Below are positions 24,286-32,134 of a DNA stretch of 33,777 nt, piece after piece (the stretch's first letter is position 1; each line of letters starts with the position of its first letter). The stretch covers positions 1 to 33,777 of the forward strand of contig JAGBAS010000059.1 in assembly GCA_017938885.1 (NCBI GenBank), given 5' to 3'. The translations under genes were made by a program, and so were the position numbers. This stretch comes from Clostridia bacterium. GTDB lineage: Bacteria > Bacillota > Clostridia > Oscillospirales > CAG-272. The notes beneath the pieces are model-generated. The model was not told the origin of the DNA. It did no database searches and was given only the letters and a program-made list of their open reading frames with translations.

Positions 24286-25014
24286 ATGACGAAGTCCGAC
24301 TGCATCATCACCTGCGGCATCGATATGGCTGAGTACGCCCGCCTCTTTACCTATGAGGCCCTGACTGAGGACACCTGTGCCGTCACCGGATACGAAGGCT
24401 CTGAGCCCGTCTCTCTGCTCATTCCCGGAACCGCTCCCGACGGCCGCCGCGTGGTTGCCATCGGCGACCGCGCTTTCTCCAACCGTACCTCCCTGCGCGC
24501 CGTGACCCTCCCCGATTCGGTAGAGTCCATCGGTGTCCGCGCCTTCGCCTTCTGCACCAATTTGCTGGATGTCCGCGCCTCTGCCGAGAGCCGTCTCTGC
24601 TCCATCGGTGCCCGCGCCTTCATGGGCTGTGAGCGTCTGACCGTCCTGCGCTTGGGCCGTCTCCGTGGGCTGACCGAGATGGGCCGCAACGCCTTCGCTT
24701 ACTGCACTCGTCTGCGTTCGGTTGTGCTGCCCGAGGGCATATCCGAGCTGGCTCCCTCCCTCTTTGAGGGCTGTTCTGCCTTGGAACATATTCACCTTCC
24801 CGCGAGCCTCACCGCCATCCGCACCGCCGCCTTCTCGGCCTGCAAGTCCCTGCGTGTGCTGACCCTCCCTGCTTCCCTCCGCGTCATCGAGGACTGCGCC
24901 TTTGCCTGGTGCGGGCATCTGACCGACCTCCGCCTCCCCGAGGCCGCCTGTGTGATTTCGGGCTCGGCCTTCATGGAGTGCGTGGCTCTCTCGGACGTGC
25001 TGAAGGTTGGCTGA
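24286..25014 (+). CDS. BspA-type leucine-rich-repeat protein
   Basis: A 242-residue protein made almost entirely of LRR_5 (BspA-like) repeats of about 23 residues from residue 55 on. Each has the pattern I-G-x-x-A-F-x-x-C-x-x-L-x-x-V-x-L-P. Examples are IGDRAFSNRTSLRAVTLPDSVESIGVRAFAFCTNLLDV and FEGCSALEHIHLPASLTAIRTAAFSACKSLRVLTLP. No signal peptide or anchor is visible, so it is probably cytoplasmic or secreted by an unknown route. The site GGAAGG lies just before the ATG. Repeats of this kind mediate protein binding; the partner is unknown. Confidence 0.85.
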   Translation: MTKSDCIITCGIDMAEYARLFTYEALTEDTCAVTGYEGSEPVSLLIPGTAPDGRRVVAIGDRAFSNRTSLRAVTLPDSVESIGVRAFAFCTNLLDVRASAESRLCSIGARAFMGCERLTVLRLGRLRGLTEMGRNAFAYCTRLRSVVLPEGISELAPSLFEGCSALEHIHLPASLTAIRTAAFSACKSLRVLTLPASLRVIEDCAFAWCGHLTDLRLPEAACVISGSAFMECVALSDVLKVG

Positions 25015-25042
25015 TCCCTTCCCGCTCCCCCTCAAATAAAAC

Positions 25043-25110
25043 CGCCTCCGTCGGGGCATACTGTGTACACCGTTTACCGTCTGCACAGATATTCCCTACG
25101 GAGGCTTTTT
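25043..25110 (+). promoter_or_regulatory. Terminator or attenuator hairpin containing the ribosome binding site of the next gene
   Basis: GCCTCCGT (25043-25050) pairs with ACGGAGGC (25098-25105), extended by GGG/CCC across one mismatch, and is followed by five T. The 47-base loop has its own stem CTGTG/CACAG. The right arm contains the GGAGG that serves the ATG at 25111, so when the stem forms it hides that site and may also stop transcription coming from the LRR gene. Confidence 0.55.
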
Positions 25111-25785
25111 ATGGTCACCATTCTCATTCGCACCCTCATCGTTTACACCGCCCTGGTCGGCACCATGCGCTTCATGGGGAAGCGTCAGTTGGGCGAGTTG
25201 GAGATTTCGGATCTCGTCACTACCCTGCTTTTGTCCGATATCGCCACTCTTCCCATCACCAACACCGAGCTCCCCCTGTCCCACGCCTTGGTTCCCATCC
25301 TAACGCTCACCTCGTTGGAGGTGGTCCTGTCGGGAGTCCTGCTGAAGCTGCCTTCCATCAAGCGGCTTTTGTCGGTACGTCCCGCCATACTGGTCCGCCA
25401 CGGCAAGCCCGACCGGGGAGTCATGCGCTCGGTACGTGTCTCGGCAGAGGAGCTTTTGTCCCAGCTGAGGCAAAAGGACGTCACCGATCTTCAAGAAGTG
25501 GAGTACGCCATCCTGGAGCCCAACGGACAGATCAGCGTTGTCAAAAAAGCCGCTCAAAGGGAGGCCACCGCCGCCGATCTGGGGCTGACCCCCGACGAGC
25601 GGGGCATGATGCATCTGCTGGTCTGCGACGGCAAGATCAACCGCCTCAATCTCTCCATGGCGGGGTGGGACGAGGGGCGGCTGTTCCGGGAGCTGGCGAA
25701 GCGTAAGCTGGCGTTGTCCGAGGTGTTCCTTCTGTTGGCCGACGACGGCGGGCGGGTGACGGTGTACCCGCGGGAGGCGGTATGA
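25111..25785 (+). CDS. DUF421 (YetF-like) membrane protein
   Basis: A 224-residue protein with about three N-terminal membrane segments (residues 2-18, about 38-58 and about 62-80) and a cytoplasmic C-terminal domain. FMGKRQLGELEISDLVTTLLLSDIATLPI at about 21-49 is the hallmark of DUF421, and the C-terminal part (PAILVRHGKPDRGVMRSVRVSAEELLSQLRQKDVTDLQEVEYAILEPNGQISV) is the YetF domain. I used the ATG at 25111, after GGAGG; the frame extends upstream to a GTG at 25063 but without a site and within the hairpin. It is followed by a small membrane protein with a 4-base overlap. The role of this family is not well known. Confidence 0.88.
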   Translation: MVTILIRTLIVYTALVGTMRFMGKRQLGELEISDLVTTLLLSDIATLPITNTELPLSHALVPILTLTSLEVVLSGVLLKLPSIKRLLSVRPAILVRHGKPDRGVMRSVRVSAEELLSQLRQKDVTDLQEVEYAILEPNGQISVVKKAAQREATAADLGLTPDERGMMHLLVCDGKINRLNLSMAGWDEGRLFRELAKRKLALSEVFLLLADDGGRVTVYPREAV

Positions 25786-26153
25786 AGGGCTGTGTCATCG
25801 GCGGGGTGGTGTTGGCAGTCGTGATCCTTTTGGTTACGGTCAACGCCGTCTTCGTAAGGAACACCGTCGAACGGCTGACCGCCGCCCTGGACGCTCTGCC
25901 CGAAATTCCCGATCCCTCGACCACTCCCGCCGAGATCACGGCTCTGCGGGAGCTTCTGGGATCCTTGGAGACACCCTTAGGTCTGTCGGTCAGCTATGCC
26001 GTCACGGACAAGGTCACGGAAGCTCTGTACTGCCTGGAGGCCGCCGCCGGGGCAGAGGACGTATTCCAATACAGGGAAACGCTGGCTCTTTTGCGGGATC
26101 TGGTAGAGGATATCGGGCGGTTGGAGCGGATCGCGCTGTGCAATATCCTGTAA
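25782..26153 (+). CDS. Small membrane-anchored protein, DUF4363-like
   Basis: A 123-residue protein with a membrane segment at about residues 6-26 and a helical outer part (VERLTAALDALPEI to LRDLVEDIGRLERIALCNIL). The pattern and the position after a DUF421 gene fit the DUF4363 family, which is often encoded next to DUF421 in Clostridia. The start overlaps the preceding stop (ATGA, 25782-25785), showing translational coupling. The two proteins probably work together in the membrane. Confidence 0.65.
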   Translation: MKGCVIGGVVLAVVILLVTVNAVFVRNTVERLTAALDALPEIPDPSTTPAEITALRELLGSLETPLGLSVSYAVTDKVTEALYCLEAAAGAEDVFQYRETLALLRDLVEDIGRLERIALCNIL

Positions 26154-26174
26154 CATCCGCCCCTGCGGGATGCC

Positions 26175-26885
26175 TTACGGCGTCAGATGCCATCCATGAT
26201 CCCCGTGGTAGATCATGAGACGGGTCATTCCTCCGTCGATGCAGATATTCTCTCCCGTAATGAAGCCCGCCATATCCGAGCAGAGGTAGAGAACCATATT
26301 TGCAATATCAGGGGGAATACCCACCCTGCCCGCAGGCTGCTGGGTGGCGTCGGGGCCCTCGTAGACGGTGTAGGCGTTGTCGATCCAGCCGGGGGAGATG
26401 GAATTGACCCGTACCTTACCCGCCAGACTCACCGCCAGAGCGTGGGTGAGGGCCGAGATCCCGCCCTTGGCGGCGGTGTAGCTTTCGGTCTCGGGCTGAC
26501 TCATACGGTCACGGGAGGAGGAGATATTGACCATGCTTGCCCCCTCAGCAAAGTAGGGCGCGAAGAGCTTGGTCAGATAAAAGGGGGCGGTGACTCCTAC
26601 CTTTAGGGCGTACTCGAAATCCTCGTAGCTTCCCTCCCCGATACCGCACATTTTAGGGGCGGCGTTGTGGATGAGGAAGTCCACGCGGCCAAAGTCAGCG
26701 ATGACCTTGGCCGCGAAGCGCTCCAGAGTCTCCTTGTCGGCCAGGTCGCCTACGAAATAATCGTTGTCCAGCAGATCAATGACACAGACGGTTGCGCCTG
26801 CCGCCTCAAACTGCTCGCGGATGCATTGGCCGATGCCTCGGGCTCCGCCGGTCACAACGGCGATCTTGTTCGAAAAATCAAACAT
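26175..26885 (-). CDS. Short-chain dehydrogenase/reductase (SDR)
   Basis: A 236-residue classical SDR. The cofactor motif TGGARGIG is at about residues 11-18, an acidic residue at CVIDLLDN selects NAD(H), the NNAA-type motif appears as IHNAAP at about 79-84, Ser is in NISSSRD, and the catalytic Tyr and Lys are in SYTAAKGG at about 140-147. The C-terminal end has FITGENICIDGGM. I used the ATG at 26885, where GGAGGAGG inside the preceding gene serves as site and the two genes overlap by 8 bp. It is the last gene of the peroxiredoxin operon. The substrate is not known. Confidence 0.88.
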   Translation of the reverse strand: MFDFSNKIAVVTGGARGIGQCIREQFEAAGATVCVIDLLDNDYFVGDLADKETLERFAAKVIADFGRVDFLIHNAAPKMCGIGEGSYEDFEYALKVGVTAPFYLTKLFAPYFAEGASMVNISSSRDRMSQPETESYTAAKGGISALTHALAVSLAGKVRVNSISPGWIDNAYTVYEGPDATQQPAGRVGIPPDIANMVLYLCSDMAGFITGENICIDGGMTRLMIYHGDHGWHLTP

Positions 26886-27375
26886 ACGCGCGCGCCTCCT
26901 CCTTGGCAAAGGCTTGCAGGCTGTCTCCTGCCAGGCGATAGGTGGTCCATTCATCCATAGGCCGCGCACCGAGGGACAGGTAGAAATCAATGCTGGGCTT
27001 GTTCCAATCGAGGCAGGACCATTCCAACCGTCCGCAGCCCCGTTCTACAGCGATGCGGGCCAGCTCGCGGATCAGCCCCTTGCCGTGTCCATGGCCCCGG
27101 TAGGCAGGCAGGACGAACAAGTCCTCCAGGTAGATCCCCGCTCGGCCGAGGAAGGTGGAAAAATTATGGAAGAACAGGGCAAAGCCCACTTCCTTACCGT
27201 CCTCCAGGGCGAAGATAACCTCGGCCTTTTTCTTCTCAAAGATCCAGTCGCGGAGTATTTCCTCGTCCGCGACGACCTGATCGGACATGTTTTCGTAGGC
27301 GGCCAGCTCCTTGATGAAGCCAAGGATCAGTGCCGTGTCCTGCTCGGCGGCAGGACGGAATGCTGTGTGAGCCAT
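26878..27375 (-). CDS. GNAT family acetyltransferase, diamine acetyltransferase-like
   Basis: A 165-residue GNAT fold. The acetyl-CoA loop is LPAYRGHGHGKGL at about residues 91-103 (RxxGxG type), preceded by YLEDLFV. The stretch RLEWSCLDWNKPSIDFYLSLGARPMDEWTTYRL at about 117-149 is typical of spermidine/spermine or thialysine N-acetyltransferase homologues. It probably acetylates a polyamine or a related amine. GGAGG precedes the ATG. It overlaps the SDR gene and follows the HEAT-like gene by 46 bp. Confidence 0.85.
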   Translation of the reverse strand: MAHTAFRPAAEQDTALILGFIKELAAYENMSDQVVADEEILRDWIFEKKKAEVIFALEDGKEVGFALFFHNFSTFLGRAGIYLEDLFVLPAYRGHGHGKGLIRELARIAVERGCGRLEWSCLDWNKPSIDFYLSLGARPMDEWTTYRLAGDSLQAFAKEEARAYV

Positions 27376-27421
27376 CGTGTTCCTCCAAGGGTATGATTTT
27401 GTCTCAATCGTTCTGATCTTC

Positions 27422-27832
27422 TCATTTCGGTTCTTTGGGGGGATCAGCGAAATTCTTCATCCACCGATCCATTATCATTTTATCGGCCCCGTCTGCGGTC
27501 CGGTAGTGTTTGCCGATCAAGGCAAGCGCCTGCTCGCGGATATCCGGCGGGCTTGGCATGAGTTCAACCAGACAGATAGCCGTGCAGAGGCGGATCTTGG
27601 GGTGCTCGTGAGTCAGCAGGGCGGCGAAATCTGCCATGCGGTGCGGATAGAGGACTCCGATCTCTGCGGCGGCCTTGCGGTAGGCATCCACACCGCGGTT
27701 GTTACGGCGCACCGAGGCAGGGGAGCCGTAGTCGACGTCCACCGTCTTCATCACCCCCTCCACAAAGCGTTTCTCCAGAATTTCGTAGGTAAATATCCGC
27801 TTCGGAGCTGTCGTTTCTGCTGTATGCTTCAT
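27422..27832 (-). CDS. Small HEAT-like repeat protein of unknown function
   Basis: A 136-residue, mainly helical protein. The segment FAALLTHEHPKIRLCTAICLVELMPSPPDIREQALALI looks like one or two HEAT repeats; a DUF2019-like family is possible but not certain. No signal or membrane segment is seen. The start overlaps the peroxiredoxin stop as ATGA, so it is translated together with it. Confidence 0.6.
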   Translation of the reverse strand: MKHTAETTAPKRIFTYEILEKRFVEGVMKTVDVDYGSPASVRRNNRGVDAYRKAAAEIGVLYPHRMADFAALLTHEHPKIRLCTAICLVELMPSPPDIREQALALIGKHYRTADGADKMIMDRWMKNFADPPKEPK

Positions 27833-28284
27833 GCCAGCATCTTCAGGATGTCTGCCGCGTTGGTATCCGGCTTGACCTTGGGCATAACGGAGGCGATGAC
27901 GCCGTTCTCGTCGATGATGAAGGTGGTGCGCACCACCCCCATGCCAAGCTTCCCCGCCATCTTCTTTTCCTGCCAGACCCCGTAGGCCTCGATGGCCACG
28001 CGGTTGGGATCGGAGAGCAGGATGAAGGGGAGGTTGTACTTGTCCGCGAATCCGGCATGGGAGGCCGCGCTGTCCTTGCTGATGCCGATGACGGTGATGC
28101 CCCGTCTTTCAAACTCAGCGTAGCTTCCCGCAAAGGCGCAGGCCTGGCGGGTACAGCCGGGGGTGTTGTCCTTGGGGTAGAAGTAGAGAACGACCCTGCG
28201 GCCAAGGAAGGAGGACAGGGTGACGGGATTTCCGTTCTTATCGGGAAGGGTGAAATCGGGGGCTTTCATACCTGGTTGCAGCAT
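27829..28284 (-). CDS. bcp: Thioredoxin-dependent peroxiredoxin, Bcp type
   Basis: A 151-residue peroxiredoxin of the Bcp/PrxQ class. The peroxidatic Cys is in YPKDNTPGCTRQACAFAGSY (about residues 38-57), and the second Cys five residues later (CTRQAC) is the PrxQ-type resolving position. A family Arg is in GVVRTTFIIDENG. It reduces hydrogen peroxide and alkyl hydroperoxides with thioredoxin as electron donor, in the cytoplasm. The ATG at 28284 follows AAAGGAG; the open frame continues to 28422 but without support. It heads a four-gene operon with its own promoter. Confidence 0.93.
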   Translation of the reverse strand: MLQPGMKAPDFTLPDKNGNPVTLSSFLGRRVVLYFYPKDNTPGCTRQACAFAGSYAEFERRGITVIGISKDSAASHAGFADKYNLPFILLSDPNRVAIEAYGVWQEKKMAGKLGMGVVRTTFIIDENGVIASVMPKVKPDTNAADILKMLA

Positions 28285-28342
28285 GGGAAACTCCTTTCGG
28301 GACAGAACCGTTCGGATGGCGGTCCATCCCTCTTTTTTGTAT

Positions 28343-28371
28343 ATTATAGCACAAAACGCTATCCTTTGCAA
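28343..28371 (-). promoter_or_regulatory. Promoter of the peroxiredoxin operon
   Basis: On the minus strand, TTGCAA (28366-28371), 17 bases, TATAAT (28343-28348) with extended TGC. It lies 45 bases from the divergent rpsF promoter. Confidence 0.75.
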
Positions 28372-28415
28372 GTCGTTTTTGACGAGTCCACACAGATAAT
28401 TTTTCACAAAAAGTC

Positions 28416-28444
28416 TTGACAATCAATAGGTTTTATGATATAAT
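28416..28444 (+). promoter_or_regulatory. Promoter of the rpsF-ssb-rpsR operon
   Basis: Perfect TTGACA (28416-28421), 17 bases, TATAAT (28439-28444). Confidence 0.9.
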
Positions 28445-28450
28445 ACTGTC

Positions 28451-28520
28451 TTGGTACGGACTGCCTTCGAGCGTCCGTCTCCTTACCGCGTCAAATATGA
28501 GGGCGCGGTCTGATGTCCAT
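28451..28520 (+). ncRNA. Structured 5' leader of rpsF
   Basis: Two hairpins lie between the transcript start and the AAGGAGG site: ACGGAC (28456-28461) with GTCCGT (28473-28478), and ACCGCG (28485-28490) with CGCGGT (28504-28509). Leaders that bind the S6:S18 pair for feedback control are known before rpsF in many bacteria; whether this one belongs to that class cannot be decided by eye. Confidence 0.4.
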
Positions 28521-28535
28521 AAGGAGGTAATAAAC

Positions 28536-28934
28536 ATGGAGATCATCAAGAATTTTTATGAGAGCCTGTTCATCGTCGACGTCACCGGCGGTGAGGATGC
28601 TGTCAAGGCCTCGCTCGAGAAGTTTGTCGGTCTGATCAACGCAAACTCCGAGACCGTCTACGAGGTCAACGAGTGGGGCAAGCGCCGCCTGGCATACCCC
28701 ATCAACGACAAGCCTGAGGGCTACTACGTTGTCGTGACTTTCAAGGCAAGCCCCGACTTCCCCGCTGAGTTCGAGCGTCTTGCCAACATCGACGAGAACA
28801 TCCTGCGCGCCATGGTCATTCGTCTGGAGAATGAGCCCACCGTAAAGGCCGCTGAGCCCGTCGTCGAGGAGACCGCTCCCGCCGCTGAGGAGGCTGTCGC
28901 CGTCGAGGAAGCTCCCGTCGCTGACGCTGAGTGA
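28536..28934 (+). CDS. rpsF: 30S ribosomal protein S6
   Basis: A 132-residue S6. The ferredoxin-like fold is recognisable by YESLFIVDVTGG at the N-terminus, VNEWGKRRLAYPINDKPEGYYVVVTF in the middle and ANIDENILRAMVIRLE near residue 95. A tail of about 28 residues rich in Glu, Ala and Val follows, longer than in E. coli before modification and of a kind common in Clostridia. S6 binds S18 in the central platform of the small subunit. The strong site AAGGAGG lies at 28521-28527. First gene of the rpsF-ssb-rpsR operon. Confidence 0.96.
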   Translation: MEIIKNFYESLFIVDVTGGEDAVKASLEKFVGLINANSETVYEVNEWGKRRLAYPINDKPEGYYVVVTFKASPDFPAEFERLANIDENILRAMVIRLENEPTVKAAEPVVEETAPAAEEAVAVEEAPVADAE

Positions 28935-28971
28935 TTCAACCCTCTGATCCGAACGAACAGGAGGTTTCACC

Positions 28972-29439
28972 ATGTCTCTTAATCTGAACAAGGTCATTCT
29001 GGCCGGCCGTATTACGGCTGACCCCGAATTGAAGCAGACCCCCAGCGGAGTCTCTCTGGTAACCTTCACCCTGGCTGTCAACCGCCGTTTCGGTTCCCGC
29101 GACGGTCAGAATCAACAGCCCGAGGCGGATTTCTTCCGCATCACCGCTTGGAGAAACACCGCAGAGTTCATCGCCAAGTATTTCCGCAAGGGCTCGGCCA
29201 TTTGCATTTGCGGCAGCATTCAGAACCGCACCTGGACCGATCAGAACGGCCAGAGACGCTACATGACCGACATCATCGCCGACGAGGCCAACTTCGTGGA
29301 GAGCCGCAACAGCCAGGATAATCAGTCCGGCGGCTACGGCGCCCCCGACACCTACTCGGCTCCCGCATACTCCTCCCCCGCGCAGACTGGCGCGCCTAAG
29401 TTCGAGGAGATCAAAACCGACGACGACCTGCCCTTCTAA
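28972..29439 (+). CDS. ssb: Single-stranded DNA-binding protein
   Basis: A 155-residue SSB. The OB fold covers about residues 1-108: NKVILAGRITADPELKQTPSGVSLVTFTLAVNR, DFFRITAWRNTAEFIAKYFRKGSAICICG and MTDIIADEANFVES. It is followed by a flexible tail rich in Ser, Tyr and Pro and by the acidic tip TDDDLPF, the contact point for repair and replication partners. It protects single-stranded DNA in replication and recombination. AGGAGG lies before the ATG. It sits between the genes for S6 and S18, the classical arrangement. Confidence 0.96.
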   Translation: MSLNLNKVILAGRITADPELKQTPSGVSLVTFTLAVNRRFGSRDGQNQQPEADFFRITAWRNTAEFIAKYFRKGSAICICGSIQNRTWTDQNGQRRYMTDIIADEANFVESRNSQDNQSGGYGAPDTYSAPAYSSPAQTGAPKFEEIKTDDDLPF

Positions 29440-29495
29440 GCTTCTGACAGGGTTTGAAAGCGCCGTCCCCACAAAAATTATTGGAGGATAGAACC

Positions 29496-29750
29496 ATGAC
29501 TGAGAATACCAACGCTCGTCCTGCCCGCCCCTTCGTGCGCGGTAAGAGAAAGAAGGTCTGCATTTTCTGCGCAGACAAGGTCGATTTCATCGACTACAAG
29601 GATTCCAACAAGCTCCGCAAGTTCATCAGCGAGCGCGGCAAGATCCTGCCCCGCCGTATGACCGGTACCTGCGCTAAGCACCAGAGAGAGGTCCAGGTCG
29701 CTATCAAGCGCGCCCGCAACGTCGCTCTGCTGCCCTACATCGCTGACTGA
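29496..29750 (+). CDS. rpsR: 30S ribosomal protein S18
   Basis: An 84-residue S18. [67 protein letters not shown] is the complete family core. CxxC plus the later Cys and His (TCAKH) fit the zinc-type S18. The ATG at 29496 follows GGAGG (29483-29487). It binds S6 in the 30S subunit and ends the operon, 13 bp or so before a terminator. Confidence 0.96.
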   Translation: MTENTNARPARPFVRGKRKKVCIFCADKVDFIDYKDSNKLRKFISERGKILPRRMTGTCAKHQREVQVAIKRARNVALLPYIAD

Positions 29751-29763
29751 TATCGGCGTATGA

Positions 29764-29802
29764 GAAAACCGCCTGACCCATGATGGGTTCGGGCGGTTTT
29801 TC
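29764..29802. terminator. Terminator of the rpsF-ssb-rpsR operon
   Basis: ACCGCC and ACCCA pair with TGGGT and GGCGGT across a small bulge, with a TGA loop and five T on the plus strand. Four A on the left side make it usable from the other strand as well. Confidence 0.88.
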
Positions 29803-29827
29803 TGTATTCCCGGAGAACTGTACGCGC

Positions 29828-29855
29828 AAAAAGGGCGCACACAAAGGCGCGCCCT
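29828..29855 (-). terminator. Terminator of the 295-residue protein gene
   Basis: On the minus strand AGGGCGC and GCGCCCT form a 7-bp stem with a 10-base loop followed by TTTT. It lies 13 bp after the stop codon at 29869. Confidence 0.75.
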
Positions 29856-29868
29856 ACCGAGCGGGATA

Positions 29869-30756
29869 TTACGTTTCTTCGGTTTCCTTCAGGTACTCCA
29901 GAAACGCCAGATAGTCCCTGCGCATCTCCTCGCTCAGCTCCTCTACGCTTGCGGGCTCCACCAGCGGCAGAGGCGGGTGGTCGTGGTCGTCACCCGCGTT
30001 CTCAAAGCTGTGGTAGCGCACAGCGAGGGAATCCAAGGGATCCACGCACAGGCAATCCGCGGGACTGTCGTCCCATTGAAAATTGACACCGTAGCGCACA
30101 ACCCCTTTGTAGTCCTCAAAGCGCACAAGCTCCAGGTTTTTGGTGAAGCAGGGGAACAGCACATCTCTGCCATGATGCCAGCAAATCTTTTCACAGGTGT
30201 CACATTCCTGCTTCTCGCAGAAGCCCATACCGTAGGGTGAGTTGTCGACGCTGTCATCCACCGTCAGCAACCGCTTGTGCTGATCCAGCACGCATTCGGC
30301 CAGGTAGTCCTCGTCAAAGACCTCGTCGGGCTTTCCTCCGTAGATGCGGCGTTTCTCGATGCGGTAGCGGGTGGAGTCCCCCTTTTGGTCGGTGCCGTAC
30401 TCCTTATAGAACAGGTCGATATAGGCCAACGCGGCCTCGTAGGAGCCGCAGAGGTAGGTCTCGTCGTAGCTGTCGGGGGTGTCCTTGATGTGCAGCTCGT
30501 AGACCTCCCCCTCGCCGAGGACGCGGAAGGCATCGAAGATCCGTCTCTGCCATGCCGTAATCAGTCTTACGGTCTTTTTGATCTCGGGGGAGGCGGTCTC
30601 GGCAAAGCGCTCCAGCAGGGTCACACGCTCGTCAAAGGTGGGGGCGTATTCGTACAGAATAAACAACAGCTCGGCTTCGGTGAACGCATAGCCCACCTCG
30701 CGGATCTTCTCCCGCAGGGCGCGGGAGGGGAGCAGGCTCAATATGGTATCCTTCAT
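29869..30756 (-). CDS. Unknown protein with a cysteine-rich segment
   Basis: A 295-residue soluble protein that I do not recognise. The N-terminal third is helical (REKIREVGYAFTEAELLFILYEYAPTFDERVTLLERFAE). The middle has GEVYELHIKDTPDSYDETYLCGSYEAALAYIDLFYKEYG, a segment that could form a small alpha/beta unit. Near residue 195 lies FCEKQECDTCEKICWHHGRD, with Cys spacing C-x4-C-x2-C-x3-C followed by two His, which may bind zinc. The ATG at 30756 follows AAGGAA; the open frame continues to 30852 without a site. It has its own promoter (TTGACT, 17 bases, TATAAT) divergent from the DUF362 gene. Confidence 0.7.
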   Translation of the reverse strand: MKDTILSLLPSRALREKIREVGYAFTEAELLFILYEYAPTFDERVTLLERFAETASPEIKKTVRLITAWQRRIFDAFRVLGEGEVYELHIKDTPDSYDETYLCGSYEAALAYIDLFYKEYGTDQKGDSTRYRIEKRRIYGGKPDEVFDEDYLAECVLDQHKRLLTVDDSVDNSPYGMGFCEKQECDTCEKICWHHGRDVLFPCFTKNLELVRFEDYKGVVRYGVNFQWDDSPADCLCVDPLDSLAVRYHSFENAGDDHDHPPLPLVEPASVEELSEEMRRDYLAFLEYLKETEET

Positions 30757-30813
30757 GGAAATTCCTTTCAAACAGGGGCGTTTTTGCCGGTTTCGGCACC
30801 CCCTCACACGGTC

Positions 30814-30909
30814 ATTATAGCACGCGCCTGCGGAAAAGTCAATCAACCGCACGTTGATTCGCTGAAAAAACGTCCCCGTCTTGACAAATGACTGATTTCA
30901 AGGTATAAT
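30814..30909. promoter_or_regulatory. Divergent promoters with a central palindrome
   Basis: Minus strand: TTGACT (30837-30842), 17 bases, extended -10 TGCTATAAT with TATAAT at 30814-30819. Plus strand: TTGACA (30881-30886), 17 bases, TATAAT (30904-30909). AATCAAC (30841-30847) and GTTGATT (30853-30859) form a perfect 7-bp inverted repeat with a 5-base spacer that overlaps the minus-strand -35 box, a good place for a repressor. Confidence 0.7.
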
Positions 30910-30940
30910 AGACCCATAGAAAACCCCAAGGAGGCGCCCT

Positions 30941-32127
30941 ATGAGCCGCATCAATTTCTCCCCCGACTCCCCCGTGGTCATGACCCCCTGTGAAACCTAC
31001 GACGACGCCACCGTCAAGGCCGCCCTGGAGGCGGTGCTCTCTCCCATCGGGGGCTTGGATTGGGTCAGCGAGGGCATGACGGTAGGCATCAAGGCCAATC
31101 TGGTATCGGCCATGAAGCCCGAGGAGTGCGCCACCACCCATCCTTCCCTGCTCTGCGCTCTGACCCAAATGCTCCGCGAGAGGGGCGCCCGCGTCATCAT
31201 CGGTGACTCCCCCGGCGGGGTCTACACTACGGCCTTCGTGAACCACGTCTACCACGCGGCGGGGCTATCGGCCTGCGAGGCAGTAGGGGCCGAGCTGAAC
31301 CGCGATCTCGGTGCGGTGGATACCCGCTTCCCCGAGGCCTACGTGCTGAAGAGCTTCACCTACACCGCCTGGCTGGACGCCTGCGACGCCGTCATCGACT
31401 TCTGCAAGCTGAAATCCCACGGCATGATGGGCATGAGCGCGGCGGCCAAGAACCTCTTCGGGGTCATCCCCGGCACCATGAAGCCCGAGTACCACTTCCG
31501 CTTTCCCGATATGAGGGATTTCGCCCGTATGCTGGTGGACATCAACGACTACTTTGCGGATAAGGTCAGGCTCACTCTGGTAGATGCCGTGGAGGGCATG
31601 GAGGGCAACGGCCCCACCAAGGGGTCGCCCCGCCATATCGGGGTCCTGCTGGCCTCGGCCTCTCCCCACACCGCCGACGCGATCTGCGCCCGTCTCATCG
31701 GCCTCTCCGAGGACGCCGTCCCCACCCTCCAGGCCGCCCGCGAGCGGGGATTGCTCCCCGACGAGGTGACCTTGATCACGGTAGGCGCCCCCGACGGCAA
31801 ACAAACCGCCGAGGATTTCGCGGTCGCGGATTTCGAGCACATGGCGGTGCGGCGCGGGCATCTCTTCACATCCAAGGGGAAGCTTGTCAGCAAGGTACTG
31901 GAAAAGCTGTTGGATTCCCGCCCCAAGCTCAAAGAGAGCGAGTGCGTGGGGTGCGCCAAATGCGCGAATATTTGTCCCGCCAAGGCCATTACCATGAAGG
32001 ACAAAAAGGCGGTGATCGACCGCGACAAGTGCATCACTGCTTCTGCTGTCAGGAGTTCTGCCCCACGGGAGCCATGAAGGTGAAGCGCACCCTCATCGCG
32101 CGGATCCTGGTCAAGAGTAAGAAATAA
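30941..32127 (+). pseudogene. DUF362 ferredoxin-like iron-sulfur protein, frameshifted near its C-terminus
   Basis: The first frame gives 378 residues ending at 32077. The DUF362 domain (about residues 1-300) includes IKANLVSA, VIIGDSPGG, KLKSHGMMGMSAAAKNLFGVIPG and DAVEGMEGNGPTKG. A first 4Fe-4S motif CVGCAKCANICP lies at about 332-343. The second cluster motif should follow, but the frame breaks after DKCI at about 32035: with one extra C the sequence would read CIHCFCCQEFCPTGAMKV and run to the stop at 32127, giving 395 residues with two 4Fe-4S clusters. So one base was probably lost, by mutation or by sequencing error. AAGGAGG precedes the ATG. The family is thought to work in electron transfer; the partner is unknown. 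Confidence 0.85.
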
Positions 32128-32134
32128 TGGAAAT

